The translations under genes and the position numbers were made by a program. Positions 56,244-64,000 of a stretch of 64,000 nucleotides of DNA are shown here, piece by piece. This stretch comes from Bombiscardovia coagulans. Lineage in GTDB: Bacteria; Actinomycetota; Actinomycetes; Actinomycetales; Bifidobacteriaceae. The notes under the pieces are model-generated. The model made no database searches. It was not told where the DNA came from and worked only from the letters and a program-made list of their open reading frames with translations. Where the stretch lies: assembly GCF_002259585.1 (NCBI RefSeq), contig NZ_MWWS01000002.1, positions 62,001 through 126,000 on the forward strand, given 5' to 3'. How positions within the stretch are numbered: position 1 is the first letter of the stretch; the number at the start of each line of letters is the position of its first letter.

Positions 56244-56298
56244 ACATACGTAAATGCTCGTAACTCCCTCATAGAGAGTTACGAGCATTTACGTATGT
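56244..56298. terminator. 23-bp perfect inverted repeat between rpsT and ilvE
   Basis: Arms 56244-56266 and 56276-56298 pair over 23 bp with no mismatch around a nine-base loop. It lies between the convergent rpsT and ilvE stops (15 and 10 bp away), so it can end transcripts from both sides. There is no U-tract on either side. Confidence 0.85.
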
Positions 56299-56308
56299 CC
56301 AATTGTAC

Positions 56309-57436
56309 CTACATTACCCGCCACATCCAATTGTGTGAATCATCCACTTCTCCCAACTGAATGCCCAAAAGTTGTTCTCTCAATTGCATAGTCAATGTTC
56401 CCGCTTCCCCAGTAGCTACTGTGACGTCAAAATTTGATGATTTTAAACGCTTTATTGGCGTGACAATAGCAGCCGTACCGCAAGCAAAAATCTCTGTAAC
56501 ATCACCAGAACGAATATCATTGACCAGATCATCCATCCTAATCATCATTTCGCAAACTTTCAGACCCCGATCATTCAATAACTCAATCAGCGACCGACGG
56601 GTTACTCCCGGAAGAATAGTCCCGGTAAGGCAAGGGGTTTCAATATGACCATCCCGGTGGACAACAAACATATTCATCCCACCGAGCTCTTCTAAGTATG
56701 TTTTGGATGCCGCATCAACAAAACAGACTTGCTCGCAGTCGTGGTCCGTTCCCCTATTGCCTGCTACGAGAGAAGCTGCATAATTACCACCGCATTTCGC
56801 GTAGCCGGTACCTCCAGGACCAGTTCTGAACCAGCGGTCTTCAACCCAAATGCTTACAGGCTTTACCCCACCGGTAAAATACGGACCAGATGGAGAAGCT
56901 ATCACGCAATAATCTACCTGCTTTGGAGAGCGGACACCCAAAAAAGCTTCAGAAGCGTACATAAATGGACGCAAGTACAGTGTGTATTCACGACGCGATG
57001 GCACCCACTGAGCATCTTGCCGTACTAACGCTGCTACTGATCCTATGAAGTCCTCAACACTAAGATTGGGCAGGGAAAGACGTTGTGCAGAGTCCTGAAA
57101 GCGCTCAGCATTGGCATCAGGGCGAAAGAGCCAAATGGAACCATCTTGACGCTTGTATGCCTTAAGTCCCTCAAAAATCTCTTGAGCATAGTGTAAAACG
57201 GCTGCCGCAGGACTAATGTTGAGTGAGCCAAAAGGCTTAACCTGTCGATCAGACCAACCACTACCATCCCGCCATCTCATGGTGACCATACTGTCAGAAA
57301 AGACCTGTCCAAAAGCTGGCTTATCTATCATATTTTCACGTTCTGCATCACTAACTGGATGCAGATTTGGTTCCACATCAAAGTTTGAAGCCAATCTTGT
57401 TAACAACTCTGGGTCATGATGATTGTAAACGTTCAT
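56309..57436 (-). CDS. ilvE: Branched-chain amino acid aminotransferase
   Basis: IlvE makes Leu, Ile and Val from their keto acids with PLP. The ATG at 57436 gives 375 residues with the normal opening of the long actinobacterial type; a TTG six codons earlier is possible. The PLP lysine is in GTGYAKCGGNYAASL, and EIFACGTAAIVTPIKRL carries the phosphate-site region. A 435-bp spacer lies upstream, without an obvious Leu/Val/Ile leader peptide. Confidence 0.95.
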   Translation of the reverse strand: MNVYNHHDPELLTRLASNFDVEPNLHPVSDAERENMIDKPAFGQVFSDSMVTMRWRDGSGWSDRQVKPFGSLNISPAAAVLHYAQEIFEGLKAYKRQDGSIWLFRPDANAERFQDSAQRLSLPNLSVEDFIGSVAALVRQDAQWVPSRREYTLYLRPFMYASEAFLGVRSPKQVDYCVIASPSGPYFTGGVKPVSIWVEDRWFRTGPGGTGYAKCGGNYAASLVAGNRGTDHDCEQVCFVDAASKTYLEELGGMNMFVVHRDGHIETPCLTGTILPGVTRRSLIELLNDRGLKVCEMMIRMDDLVNDIRSGDVTEIFACGTAAIVTPIKRLKSSNFDVTVATGEAGTLTMQLREQLLGIQLGEVDDSHNWMWRVM

Positions 57437-57871
57437 ACAGCACTTTCTGAACAATGGTATTGGAATTACTACCTACCATATAGCCGTAGGCATATACTGA
57501 GTATATTAAACATCATTGTCTTATGCGCCATGGAACCTGTCCATATAGTGAAATCCATACTTCAACTCGAGCAGTTTCACTGCACAATTGCGATTTTTAA
57601 CCAGAATCTCTTACCAACTTCAAGCTACCGTCCTGCACTGAGTTTTCTAGATCGACTAATGAGGTTCCCGTCGTATAAGCCGAGCCACCTTGATGTGATA
57701 TGTACACGTCACTGGTAGCCTTCAAACGGGTGAACGGCAAATTGTTTTAAGTCCAACAATGCAAAAAGGACTGCTGGCAAGTATCAGCCAGCAGTCCTTT
57801 CAGTTATTGTTAGGCATTGTTGTACTGTTACATCAGCACAAATCGAGCCTTACAAAGAAGAGCGTTATCTC
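57437..57871. other. Intergenic region between ilvE and rplY
   Basis: A 435-bp spacer between genes of the same direction. It holds the rplY terminator at 57763-57800 and presumably the ilvE promoter. Plus-strand frames here have no homology that I recognise and no strong ribosome-binding site. Confidence 0.55.
57763..57800 (-). terminator. Intrinsic terminator of rplY
   Basis: AAAGGACTGCTGGC (57765-57778) pairs perfectly with 57787-57800 around an eight-base loop. Read leftward the stem is followed by TTTTTG (A-run 57763-57767). It starts 71 bp beyond the rplY stop. Confidence 0.85.
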
Positions 57872-58513
57872 TCACTCAGACTTCTCACCGTCAGCTGCAC
57901 CACCAGCTGCTGAATCAGAAGACTCTGCACTTGCACCTTCAGCTGCACCAGAAGGAGACGCAACACTCTCTTCCTTTGGTACTTCGACAGTTACAATAGA
58001 CTCCTCAGGATCATCAATAACGAGTTCAGCACCTTCAGGCAGTTGAATATCCTTAGCGAGAATCTTGTCGCCGTCAGCCATGCCTTCGACGCTAATGTCA
58101 ATACGCTCAGGAAGGTTTGTTACATCAGCGCGAACCTGCACATTTTGCATATCAATAAAGGCCACAGAGGCACCTTTAGTTGCACCATTGATGAATACTG
58201 GTACGTCAACAATAACTTTCTCGCCAGCACGCACTTCGTAAAAATCGATGTGCTCAACAATACGCTTAACTGGATTACGTTGAACGTCCTTGACAACCGC
58301 CATCTTTGTTTCGTTACCAAACTTGATAGTGAACAAGGCATTAGCTCGACGCAAGGCCAACGTTGTCTCTTTCATGGGCAAAGCCACGAATGAAGGCTCT
58401 GTACCACCTGCGTAGATCGTAGCAGGGATCTGCTTTGCAACGCGCATTCTACGGGCCACGCCCTTACCGAACTGAGTTCGAGGCTCACCTTCCAGCGTAA
58501 TAGTGCTTGCCAT
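57872..58513 (-). CDS. rplY: 50S ribosomal protein L25 (TL5/Ctc type)
   Basis: L25 binds 5S rRNA; the long form with a second beta domain is the TL5/Ctc stress-linked type. The 213-residue protein has the N-terminal L25 domain (TITLEGEPRTQFGKGVARRM at 4-23) and the C-terminal beta domain (PVFINGATKGASV, LPERIDISVEGM), then an acidic Ser/Ala/Glu tail. AAGGAGAT precedes the ATG. Confidence 0.95.
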   Translation of the reverse strand: MASTITLEGEPRTQFGKGVARRMRVAKQIPATIYAGGTEPSFVALPMKETTLALRRANALFTIKFGNETKMAVVKDVQRNPVKRIVEHIDFYEVRAGEKVIVDVPVFINGATKGASVAFIDMQNVQVRADVTNLPERIDISVEGMADGDKILAKDIQLPEGAELVIDDPEESIVTVEVPKEESVASPSGAAEGASAESSDSAAGGAADGEKSE

Positions 58514-58790
58514 TCTATCTCCTTATACCATGTAGAACTTCAACTGGCGTATCGAACGCGTCAGAGCATCAATCTTCCCGTATAGGAGAAAGCACCTCAC
58601 GCTGAGTCGATAACGGAAAGTGACTTCTTTCCCTCGCCAAAGCAACATTCACATGATATCACGCCTTCGAGCCAAGTGGAAATGTACCCATGTTGATGCC
58701 CCTTGTGACGCTTCATTGCAACCCTACTCGAGCCTCTCACATACACGGCAAGGGCATGGAATTGAGGTGGTCACCAAGATGTCACATATA

Positions 58791-59885
58791 TCAGTGCTGA
58801 CTATCACCCGAAGTGTTTGTACTTCCTTGCCTACTATCAGCGCTAGGTAAGGAAGTATCGTTTGGGTTACCACTTTTTTGACCCTGTTGCTGAGTTGGCT
58901 GGTCATTCGGCTGTACCGGAACACTGGGTGTTGGTTCTTGAGACGGCCGCACCGAAGGACTGTTAGTACTGGTGGGTTTGTCCTCACTGGATTGCGAAGG
59001 AGAAGCAGTAGGGTTCGCAGTTGGTTCCTGAGATGGACGTGTAGTTTCTTGAGGCTTGTTACTGTTGTCTGGTTGTACTTGTCGTCCGGGAGCACTTTCT
59101 TGCGGAGCAGGAGGAGTCGATGGTGTCGGAACTTGCACTGTTGGAGTTGGACTGACTATGTTACGAACAACGTGGTCTGTTCCTTCGCCTTTGGTAATGG
59201 CATTGATGACTACCGCAGAGAGCAGGACAGCTACCAGAGCACTAACGACGGAGACAATTAACACCATTTGCTTCTTTTTCTGCACTGACTTTGCTGTTTG
59301 TGCCGAATGAGCTTCATATCTGCCAGTATCAGATTGGTGAGTATACTTTGCATTGCTAGAGCTGGCTGTGCGCACCTGGCGGGTCGATGTCTGCCCACCT
59401 ACTCGCTTTCCAGTAGTAGGGATAACCTGGGTTGCGTCAGTTGAACTGATTGGAGCAAGAACACTCGTCTCATCAACCTGGCGACGCTCTCCAAATTGAG
59501 AATGCTGTGTTCTAGCCCTCACTTGCTCGGCATGTTTATGGATTGGAACAGTTGGACTCTTATCATCCGCGCCTGCCAGTATGAGTGAGGTCTGCTCATC
59601 TGGTTCTTGAGATGGGTTGTTAATTCTAATAATGTCCGTTTCCGATTCTCCGTCGGGATTAATCACCGTTTCCTGAATTTTGTGGGTGGAAGCGTCTAAC
59701 ACATTTTTATAAATTTGAGAAGCTACAGCCGAAACGATCGAACCTACTGCTACGCCTATTGCTGAACCTGCAATTCCAATTTTAGCTGAAAGGAAAAAGG
59801 AAGTTACTGCTGCTAGTGCACCAGCGAACACCTGTGCCCAGGAAAGATCCCTAAAGAACTTTTTCAACCCATATGCTCCTCTCAA
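58791..59885 (-). CDS. Ser/Pro-rich membrane protein of unknown function
   Basis: No named family was recognised. The 364-residue protein has an N-terminal hydrophobic hairpin (about 18-33 and 36-58, Gly/Ala-rich), a polar region (60-200), a clear membrane helix (207-230) after Lys-Lys-Lys, and a C-terminal 130 residues dominated by Pro, Ser, Thr and Gln. PSQEPT occurs at 284-289 and 314-319, with a related NPSQEPD at 90-96. The topology would put both the central region and the tail on defined sides of the membrane, the tail probably outside. A promoter with 17-bp spacing (TTGCAT/TATTGT) lies just upstream. Confidence 0.75.
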   Translation of the reverse strand: MRGAYGLKKFFRDLSWAQVFAGALAAVTSFFLSAKIGIAGSAIGVAVGSIVSAVASQIYKNVLDASTHKIQETVINPDGESETDIIRINNPSQEPDEQTSLILAGADDKSPTVPIHKHAEQVRARTQHSQFGERRQVDETSVLAPISSTDATQVIPTTGKRVGGQTSTRQVRTASSSNAKYTHQSDTGRYEAHSAQTAKSVQKKKQMVLIVSVVSALVAVLLSAVVINAITKGEGTDHVVRNIVSPTPTVQVPTPSTPPAPQESAPGRQVQPDNSNKPQETTRPSQEPTANPTASPSQSSEDKPTSTNSPSVRPSQEPTPSVPVQPNDQPTQQQGQKSGNPNDTSLPSADSRQGSTNTSGDSQH

Positions 59886-59907
59886 ATATAACCCCTAACC
59901 AGTTCGT

Positions 59908-59936
59908 ACAATAAGGACCTAGAAGCTCTTATGCAA
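59908..59936 (-). promoter_or_regulatory. Promoter of the Ser/Pro-rich membrane protein
   Basis: Leftward TTGCAT (59931-59936) and TATTGT (59908-59913) are separated by 17 bases. This puts the transcript start about 16 bases before the ATG at 59885, leaving a very short leader. Confidence 0.55.
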
Positions 59937-60016
59937 AACACAATATACCCCAAGTTAACGTGACTTATTTGCATAGCGACAGGAAGAGCATCATTTGTAC
60001 ACTGATGCTACTACCA

Positions 60017-60721
60017 CTATTGACCTGCACTAGGGTTATTCCAATCTACAGACTCAGCTATAGCAGGTCCACGGTTAAAATCTAACAGTGCCCATAAGTA
60101 ATCCTGACTTGACCTCTGCCGGGGAATAAGGGTAACCCAATGAGCATTTCGTATTGACCCCAAACTGACGCCTTCCGGATGAACTTCACTGAGACCCATC
60201 AAGCTCTGAACAGTCTGAGAAATCCATGACCCGTGTGTAAACAGGAAGAGGTCTGTATCATCCCCAGCTCGATGTGACCAATCGTTTAAAGCAGAAAGTC
60301 CCCTACGTCCCACCTCAGCCTTCGTCTCAGCTCCGTGTTTGACCTCTCCTCCGGCCGAAGTAAGCCATGCATAGTAGTCTTCGGGCCACTGTTCTTTGAC
60401 CTGTTGAGCAGTAAGACCTTCCCACTCTCCGAACTCTCGTTCTCGCAGTCTTGAGTCTGTATTAATTGATACACCGATGACGTCGGCGAAAGCTTGTGCG
60501 GTGCTATACGCTCTATCTAAATCTGAAGAAACTATGAGTTGCTGCCGGCTATGGTGTGCGTCAACATACAAGTGCCGAAGAGTCTGAGCTGTTTGCTGAG
60601 CCTGCCACCTTCCTACCGCGTTGAGAGGGATATCTGTTTGCCCCTGCATACGACGGGCAGCATTATAATCTGTCTGACCGTGACGGACTAAGATGATGCT
60701 GTGCACATGCTGCTCAGACAT
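60017..60721 (-). CDS. Histidine phosphatase family protein (GpgP/CobC-like)
   Basis: The 234-residue protein has R13-H14-G15 in LVRHGQTDYN and the Glu in LREREFGEWEG, with the second His in LFTHGSWI. The overall pattern matches broad-specificity phosphoglycerate-mutase-like phosphatases such as glucosyl-3-phosphoglycerate phosphatase or alpha-ribazole phosphatase, not the glycolytic mutase, which is at 39.4 kb. It starts 28 bp after rsfS and appears to be the end of the glmU-rsfS operon. Confidence 0.85.
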   Translation of the reverse strand: MSEQHVHSIILVRHGQTDYNAARRMQGQTDIPLNAVGRWQAQQTAQTLRHLYVDAHHSRQQLIVSSDLDRAYSTAQAFADVIGVSINTDSRLREREFGEWEGLTAQQVKEQWPEDYYAWLTSAGGEVKHGAETKAEVGRRGLSALNDWSHRAGDDTDLFLFTHGSWISQTVQSLMGLSEVHPEGVSLGSIRNAHWVTLIPRQRSSQDYLWALLDFNRGPAIAESVDWNNPSAGQ

Positions 60722-60749
60722 GAACTCTTCCTATCCGCTCCTCCTCTGT

Positions 60750-61184
60750 TTACTCTTGAGGATGAGCTTCTCCGGCTTCAGAACCGCTTACTCCAGCGCT
60801 GAGTACTGGCTCATGAAGGGGATCCGTGAGAGGTAGATCAATCTGCGGACAATCCTTCCATAAACGCTCAAGATCGTAGTAATGACGCGCTTCCTTATGC
60901 ATAATATGAATCACAAAATCAAGATAGTCCAGGAGAATCCACCGAGCATCATCTACACCTTCTCTGGCTGCAGGACGAAGTCCTAGCTGTTCATGAAGTT
61001 GACGCTCCACCTTTTCTGCAATAGATAGTACCTGGCGTTCGTTGTCACCGGTGACCAGCATAAAAACGTCTGTAATTCCGAAGGCTTGCGCTACATCGAA
61101 GGCTAAAATGTCCATAGCTTTCGCATCATTTGCTGCCTTGGCCGCAACTATGACAGCGTCAATTGAACTTTGTAATGCTGGCAC
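60750..61184 (-). CDS. rsfS: Ribosomal silencing factor RsfS
   Basis: RsfS binds L14 and blocks subunit joining when nutrients are short. The 144-residue protein has the family core (AANDAKAMDILAFDVAQAFG, VTGDNERQV, DFVIHIMHKEARHYYDLE). Translation begins at a GTG. It lies between glmU and a histidine phosphatase, a common actinobacterial arrangement. Confidence 0.93.
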   Translation of the reverse strand: MPALQSSIDAVIVAAKAANDAKAMDILAFDVAQAFGITDVFMLVTGDNERQVLSIAEKVERQLHEQLGLRPAAREGVDDARWILLDYLDFVIHIMHKEARHYYDLERLWKDCPQIDLPLTDPLHEPVLSAGVSGSEAGEAHPQE

Positions 61185-61261
61185 TGGTCAACTCTCTTTA
61201 CTCTCATATAATTTTGTGATTCACAGCCTAAGGCTAGTCTAATCCTGTGTCAAATTCGCTA

Positions 61262-62683
61262 TCAATGTGAATCTTGTTCAGTACTTTCTTCGCGTTCAGC
61301 AGATGGCTTCCAATGTTCAACTGTATGTTGGGTGTTCTCAGAATAAACCATCGCGTCGTCAGGAACCGCATGTCGTATCACAGCACCTGCTCCAGTAGTT
61401 ACTGTATCACCAACACGAACCGGTGCAACGAAAAGATTGCCTGCACCTATATGTACCTCTGAACCAATCTCAGTTCTATGCTTGCGCACACCATCGTAAT
61501 TGGCAGTAATAGTACCGCCTCCGACGTTAGTATGCGTTCCGATATGGGTATCGCCTATATAACTGAGATGTGGAACTTTAGTAGCTTTACCAATTTGAGC
61601 CTTTTTCATTTCAACAAAAGCTCCAGCTTTGGTATCCTCACCTAACTCATTACCTGGTCTGAGATAAGTCCATGGACCAATAGTCGCGCGTGCACCGATT
61701 GTTGATTCTTCCACTCTGGACCGTTCCACATGAGCAGCTTGCTCAACCGTTGCATTAATTAAAGTAGTGTATGGTCCTATGACCGCTTCCTCAGCTACGG
61801 TTGTGCTTCCTTGTAGGAAACATCCCGGCAAGATTACACTGTCTCGTTCAAGTTGAACATCGTCTTCAATCCAAGTTGTTTCCGGATCCAAAATTGTTAC
61901 GCCCTGCCGCATCCAGTGCTCACAGATTCGCTTGTTGTGTGCTCTGGCAAGACGAGCTAACTGCACACGATCATTGACGCCTTCAACACATAAGGCATCT
62001 GGCGCACTGTATGCGCCAACCCGCCCCAGTTCTCTTGCAGCTTCCAAAGCGTCCGTGAGGTAAAACTCACCTTGAACGTTGTCATTATTAAGCCCAGCAA
62101 TAGCTGTGGTCAAGACTGATGCATTAAAAAGATAGACAGATGTATTAACTTCATGAACTTCTAATTCGGTACCAGTAGCATCCTTCTGCTCCACAATCCT
62201 CAGCACTTGTCCATCTTGGTCGCGAATAATACGTCCGTAGCCCGTTGGATCCATCAAGCTGGTTGTGAGTACGGTGGCACTGTCACCATGCGCGAAGTGG
62301 TAATCTACTAACCCCTGCAAGGTCTGAGCATCCAGCAGTGGCATATCTGAAGCCACCACCAGAACCGTACCATGGGAACCGATGCTATCGTTAAGCTCAC
62401 CTAAAGCACACTGAACAGCTCGCCCGGTACCGGGGATATCATCTTGCTTCACTACCACCACTGATGGGTTATAACGATAAGCAGCCTCTGCTACACGGTC
62501 TCCCTGGAATCGCACAACAAGAGCCATAGTCTCCGGCTGCAACTGACCGACAGCATCCATCACACGATTGAGGAAGGTCTTACCTGCTAGCTCGTGAAGA
62601 ACTTTCGGCTTGGACGAGCGCATACGCGTGCCCTCGCCGGCTGCCAAGATAATTGCAGCTGAAACAGACTCGGTTTTGCTCAA
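61262..62683 (-). CDS. glmU: Bifunctional GlmU (UDP-GlcNAc pyrophosphorylase / GlcN-1-P acetyltransferase)
   Basis: GlmU makes UDP-GlcNAc for peptidoglycan. The 473-residue protein has the N-terminal nucleotidyltransferase motif LAAGEGTRMRSSKPKVLHEL at 13-32 and the C-terminal left-handed beta-helix with hexapeptide repeats (IGPWTYLRPGNELGED, THIGTHTNVGGGTITANYDG). Translation probably begins at a TTG that overlaps the nagD-like stop (TTGA). An acidic tail of about 15 residues ends the protein. Confidence 0.96.
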   Translation of the reverse strand: MSKTESVSAAIILAAGEGTRMRSSKPKVLHELAGKTFLNRVMDAVGQLQPETMALVVRFQGDRVAEAAYRYNPSVVVVKQDDIPGTGRAVQCALGELNDSIGSHGTVLVVASDMPLLDAQTLQGLVDYHFAHGDSATVLTTSLMDPTGYGRIIRDQDGQVLRIVEQKDATGTELEVHEVNTSVYLFNASVLTTAIAGLNNDNVQGEFYLTDALEAARELGRVGAYSAPDALCVEGVNDRVQLARLARAHNKRICEHWMRQGVTILDPETTWIEDDVQLERDSVILPGCFLQGSTTVAEEAVIGPYTTLINATVEQAAHVERSRVEESTIGARATIGPWTYLRPGNELGEDTKAGAFVEMKKAQIGKATKVPHLSYIGDTHIGTHTNVGGGTITANYDGVRKHRTEIGSEVHIGAGNLFVAPVRVGDTVTTGAGAVIRHAVPDDAMVYSENTQHTVEHWKPSAEREESTEQDSH

Positions 62684-63477
62684 ATTTCTACTTCCCCACT
62701 CTCAGCGATGGAGATCAGATTCTGAATCGAATCCACTACATGATCAGGTCTAAAGGGGAAAGTCTCTACTTGTTTGCGATGCGTTATACCTGTAAGCACC
62801 AAGAAGGTTTCTAAACCAGCTTCGACACCTGCTACAACATCCGTATCCATACGGTCACCGATCATGGCCGTGGTCTCAGAATGCCCTCCTACACGGTTCA
62901 GAGCAGTACGGAACATGATTGGATTAGGCTTGCCAACAAAATACGGTTCACGATTAGTCGCTTTAGTCACTAAGGCAGCTACTGATCCAGCTGCTGGCAG
63001 GATACCGGAATCACTAGGTCCGGTAGCATCTGGATTCGTGCATATGAACCTGGCCCCACCTAAGATGAGACGAATAGCGGTCGTAATGGATTCAAATGAA
63101 TACGTACGGGTTTCACCCAAAATGACGTAATCTGGGTCAGTATCAGACAAAATGTAACCAGCCTCATGAAGGGCTGTTGTCAGTCCTGCCTCACCGATCA
63201 CATAAGCCGATCCTCTGGGAATAGTGCGTGCGCAAAAGTCCGCCGTTGCTAGTGCTGAAGTCCATATATTTTCTTCTGGCACATCTATGCCTGACCTGCC
63301 CAAACGTGCTGACAAATCGCGAGGAGTATAGATAGGGTTATTGGTCAAGACCAAAAAACGCCTGTTGTTGGCCTTCAAAGTCTCAATGAACTCTGCAGCT
63401 CCGGGCAGCGCATTGTTCTCATGTACAAGAACGCCATCCATGTCAGTAAGCCAAGTCTCTATTTTTTTGACAGCCAA
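62680..63477 (-). CDS. HAD-superfamily hydrolase, NagD subfamily (IIA)
   Basis: The 265-residue protein has motif I as D12-x-D14 in WLTDMDGVLVHEN, motif II Thr in LVLTNNP and motif III/IV GDRMDTDVVAG near the C-terminus. NagD-type enzymes dephosphorylate nucleotides or sugar phosphates; the substrate here is unknown. A TTG start behind AAGGAAAG fits. Its stop overlaps the glmU start, so the two are translationally coupled, and a tRNA-Gln lies directly upstream. Confidence 0.88.
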   Translation of the reverse strand: MAVKKIETWLTDMDGVLVHENNALPGAAEFIETLKANNRRFLVLTNNPIYTPRDLSARLGRSGIDVPEENIWTSALATADFCARTIPRGSAYVIGEAGLTTALHEAGYILSDTDPDYVILGETRTYSFESITTAIRLILGGARFICTNPDATGPSDSGILPAAGSVAALVTKATNREPYFVGKPNPIMFRTALNRVGGHSETTAMIGDRMDTDVVAGVEAGLETFLVLTGITHRKQVETFPFRPDHVVDSIQNLISIAESGEVEI

Positions 63478-63498
63478 ACTCTTTCCTTTCGGTTGGCC

Positions 63499-63534
63499 GC
63501 CGACCTATCCCAGGGCTTGCCCGCAGGGGTCGGC
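63499..63534 (-). repeat. Nested GC-rich hairpin between tRNA-Gln and the NagD-like gene
   Basis: GCCGACC (63499-63505) pairs with GGTCGGC (63528-63534), enclosing a second hairpin GGGC-TT-GCCC (63513-63522). It lies 11 bp below the 3' end of tRNA-Gln and just before the Shine-Dalgarno of the next gene. It may be a processing site or an attenuator. Confidence 0.5.
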
Positions 63535-63544
63535 AAGCTTCAAG

Positions 63545-63615
63545 CTCCCCCACCTGGATTCGAACCAAGACTAAGGGTTCCAAAGACCCGTGTGCTGCCA
63601 TTACACCATGGGGGA
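63545..63615 (-). tRNA. tRNA-Gln (TTG)
   Basis: A 71-nt cloverleaf with acceptor TCCCCCA/TGGGGGA (seven perfect pairs) and discriminator G, as expected for Gln. The anticodon loop CTTTGGA gives TTG; the top of the anticodon stem has a C-U mismatch at 27-43. CCA is not encoded. It lies between prs and the NagD-glmU operon. Confidence 0.88.
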
Positions 63616-63695
63616 AACGCAGGTTAACCTGCTTTATTTATTATGCCATACTCTTTCTTCGCGCCACGCGGATAAAGAAATCTCATTTGCAAGAA

Positions 63696-64000
63696 TTATG
63701 CAAAGAGAAATCCTTGTCCATGGTGTGCTGGATAAGTATCGAAAAGTCTGGCAACAGAACCATCTTCAAAAACAGCCTTAATTGCGGATGCCAACAGAGG
63801 CGCTATTGAGAGAACCGTAAGCCCATCCCAGCGCTTTTCTTCAGGAATGGGCACTGTATCAGTGATAACAACCTCGCGGGCTCCACATCCCTTTAACCGT
63901 TCAACAGCCGGCCCCGATAGAACACCGTGAGTAGCAACCACGGTGATGGAATTGGCACCTGCCTCACATAACACTGAACAAGCTTCAGCTATAGTACCAC
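63696..64000 (-). CDS. prs: Ribose-phosphate pyrophosphokinase, C-terminal part (cut by window edge)
   Basis: Prs makes PRPP from ribose-5-phosphate and ATP. About 100 C-terminal residues are visible before the right edge; the frame continues beyond 64000. GTIAEACSVLCEAGA (PRPP-loop end), VVATHGVLSGPAVERL, ITDTVPIPEEKRW and SIAPLLASAIKAVFEDGSVA are diagnostic. The stop is a TAA at 63696. It lies upstream of tRNA-Gln and glmU, a known actinobacterial linkage (glmU-prs). Confidence 0.95.
   Translation of the reverse strand, partial: GTIAEACSVLCEAGANSITVVATHGVLSGPAVERLKGCGAREVVITDTVPIPEEKRWDGLTVLSIAPLLASAIKAVFEDGSVARLFDTYPAHHGQGFLFA

Noticed and set aside
57416-57718. 100-codon rightward frame upstream of ilvE
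   Set aside because: No ribosome-binding site or family; it lies in a promoter spacer and partly antisense to ilvE.
63545-63615. Reading the last tRNA as tRNA-Pro (TGG)
   Set aside because: Placing TGG at the anticodon breaks the anticodon stem; TTG fits with four good pairs and the G discriminator of Gln.
1-64000. Prophage, insertion sequence, CRISPR array or toxin-antitoxin module
   Set aside because: No integrase, transposase, repeat-spacer array or paired small genes could be seen anywhere in the window.

Overview
The window looks like a stretch of core chromosome from an AT-leaning actinobacterium, most probably a member of the Bifidobacteriaceae (Bifidobacterium/Scardovia-type). The evidence is a thrS-pgsA-patA-pimA block for phosphatidylinositol and mannoside lipids, actinobacterial DUF6350 and PAC2 proteins, WhiA beside RapZ and pgk-tpiA-secG, transketolase next to transaldolase (the core of the bifid shunt), hrcA-dnaJ, GlnE, and Mycobacterium-type LexA boxes (TCGAAC-N4-GTTCGA). 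Genus and species cannot be fixed from the sequence alone, and base composition was judged by eye, not computed.

Layout. 1-5.5 kb: DUF6350 membrane protein (cut by the left edge), apt, yajC, ruvB, ruvA, ruvC and a YebC-type factor, all leftward. 5.6-11.6 kb: pimA, patA, pgsA, thrS and a PAC2 protein. 11.7-12.1 kb: a leftward tRNA array (Gly-Cys-Val-Val) with a clear promoter. 12.5-16.3 kb: an isolated multidrug-type MFS exporter, a 533-bp non-coding stretch, uppP and a fructosamine-kinase-like gene. 16.4-22.3 kb: dnaJ and hrcA with an imperfect CIRCE operator, then rightward tkt and tal. 22.5-33.6 kb: a long leftward run secG, tpiA, pgk, whiA, rapZ, aroE, uvrC, uvrA, headed by a LexA box. 33.8-41.1 kb: a mostly rightward group (TspO-like membrane protein, ABC-F ATPase, nnr, gpmA, LysR regulator) with leftward mgtC inside it. 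41.1-55.1 kb: leftward DsbA-like thioredoxin, glnE, metE-metF, a SixA-type phosphatase, trmI, a small membrane protein, hemW and lepA. 55.3-56.2 kb: rightward GNAT and rpsT. 56.3-64 kb: leftward ilvE, rplY, a Ser/Pro-rich membrane protein, a histidine phosphatase, rsfS, glmU, a NagD-type HAD protein, tRNA-Gln and the 3' end of prs.

How the parts fit. Central carbon metabolism is well represented (tkt, tal, tpiA, pgk, gpmA), with metabolite repair (nnr) directly upstream of gpmA. DNA repair genes (ruvABC, uvrA, uvrC) carry SOS operators: one LexA box lies between ruvC and ruvA, another overlaps the probable -35 region of uvrA. Heat-shock control is suggested by hrcA-dnaJ with CIRCE. Translation and RNA genes (thrS, trmI, lepA, rpsT, rplY, rsfS, five tRNAs) and envelope genes (yajC, secG, uppP, glmU, pimA/patA/pgsA) make up most of the rest.

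I saw no prophage, insertion sequence, CRISPR array, toxin-antitoxin or obvious defence island, and no coherent undescribed multi-gene system. The better leads are regulatory and protein-level: the internal LexA box that could uncouple ruvAB from ruvC, a hairpin directly in front of mgtC, two palindromes in the tal leader, a PgsA lacking the Arg of its CDP-alcohol motif, an Nnr epimerase with an altered NGGDG loop, large low-complexity insertions in UvrC, TrmI and HemW, and an uncharacterised Ser/Pro-rich membrane protein.
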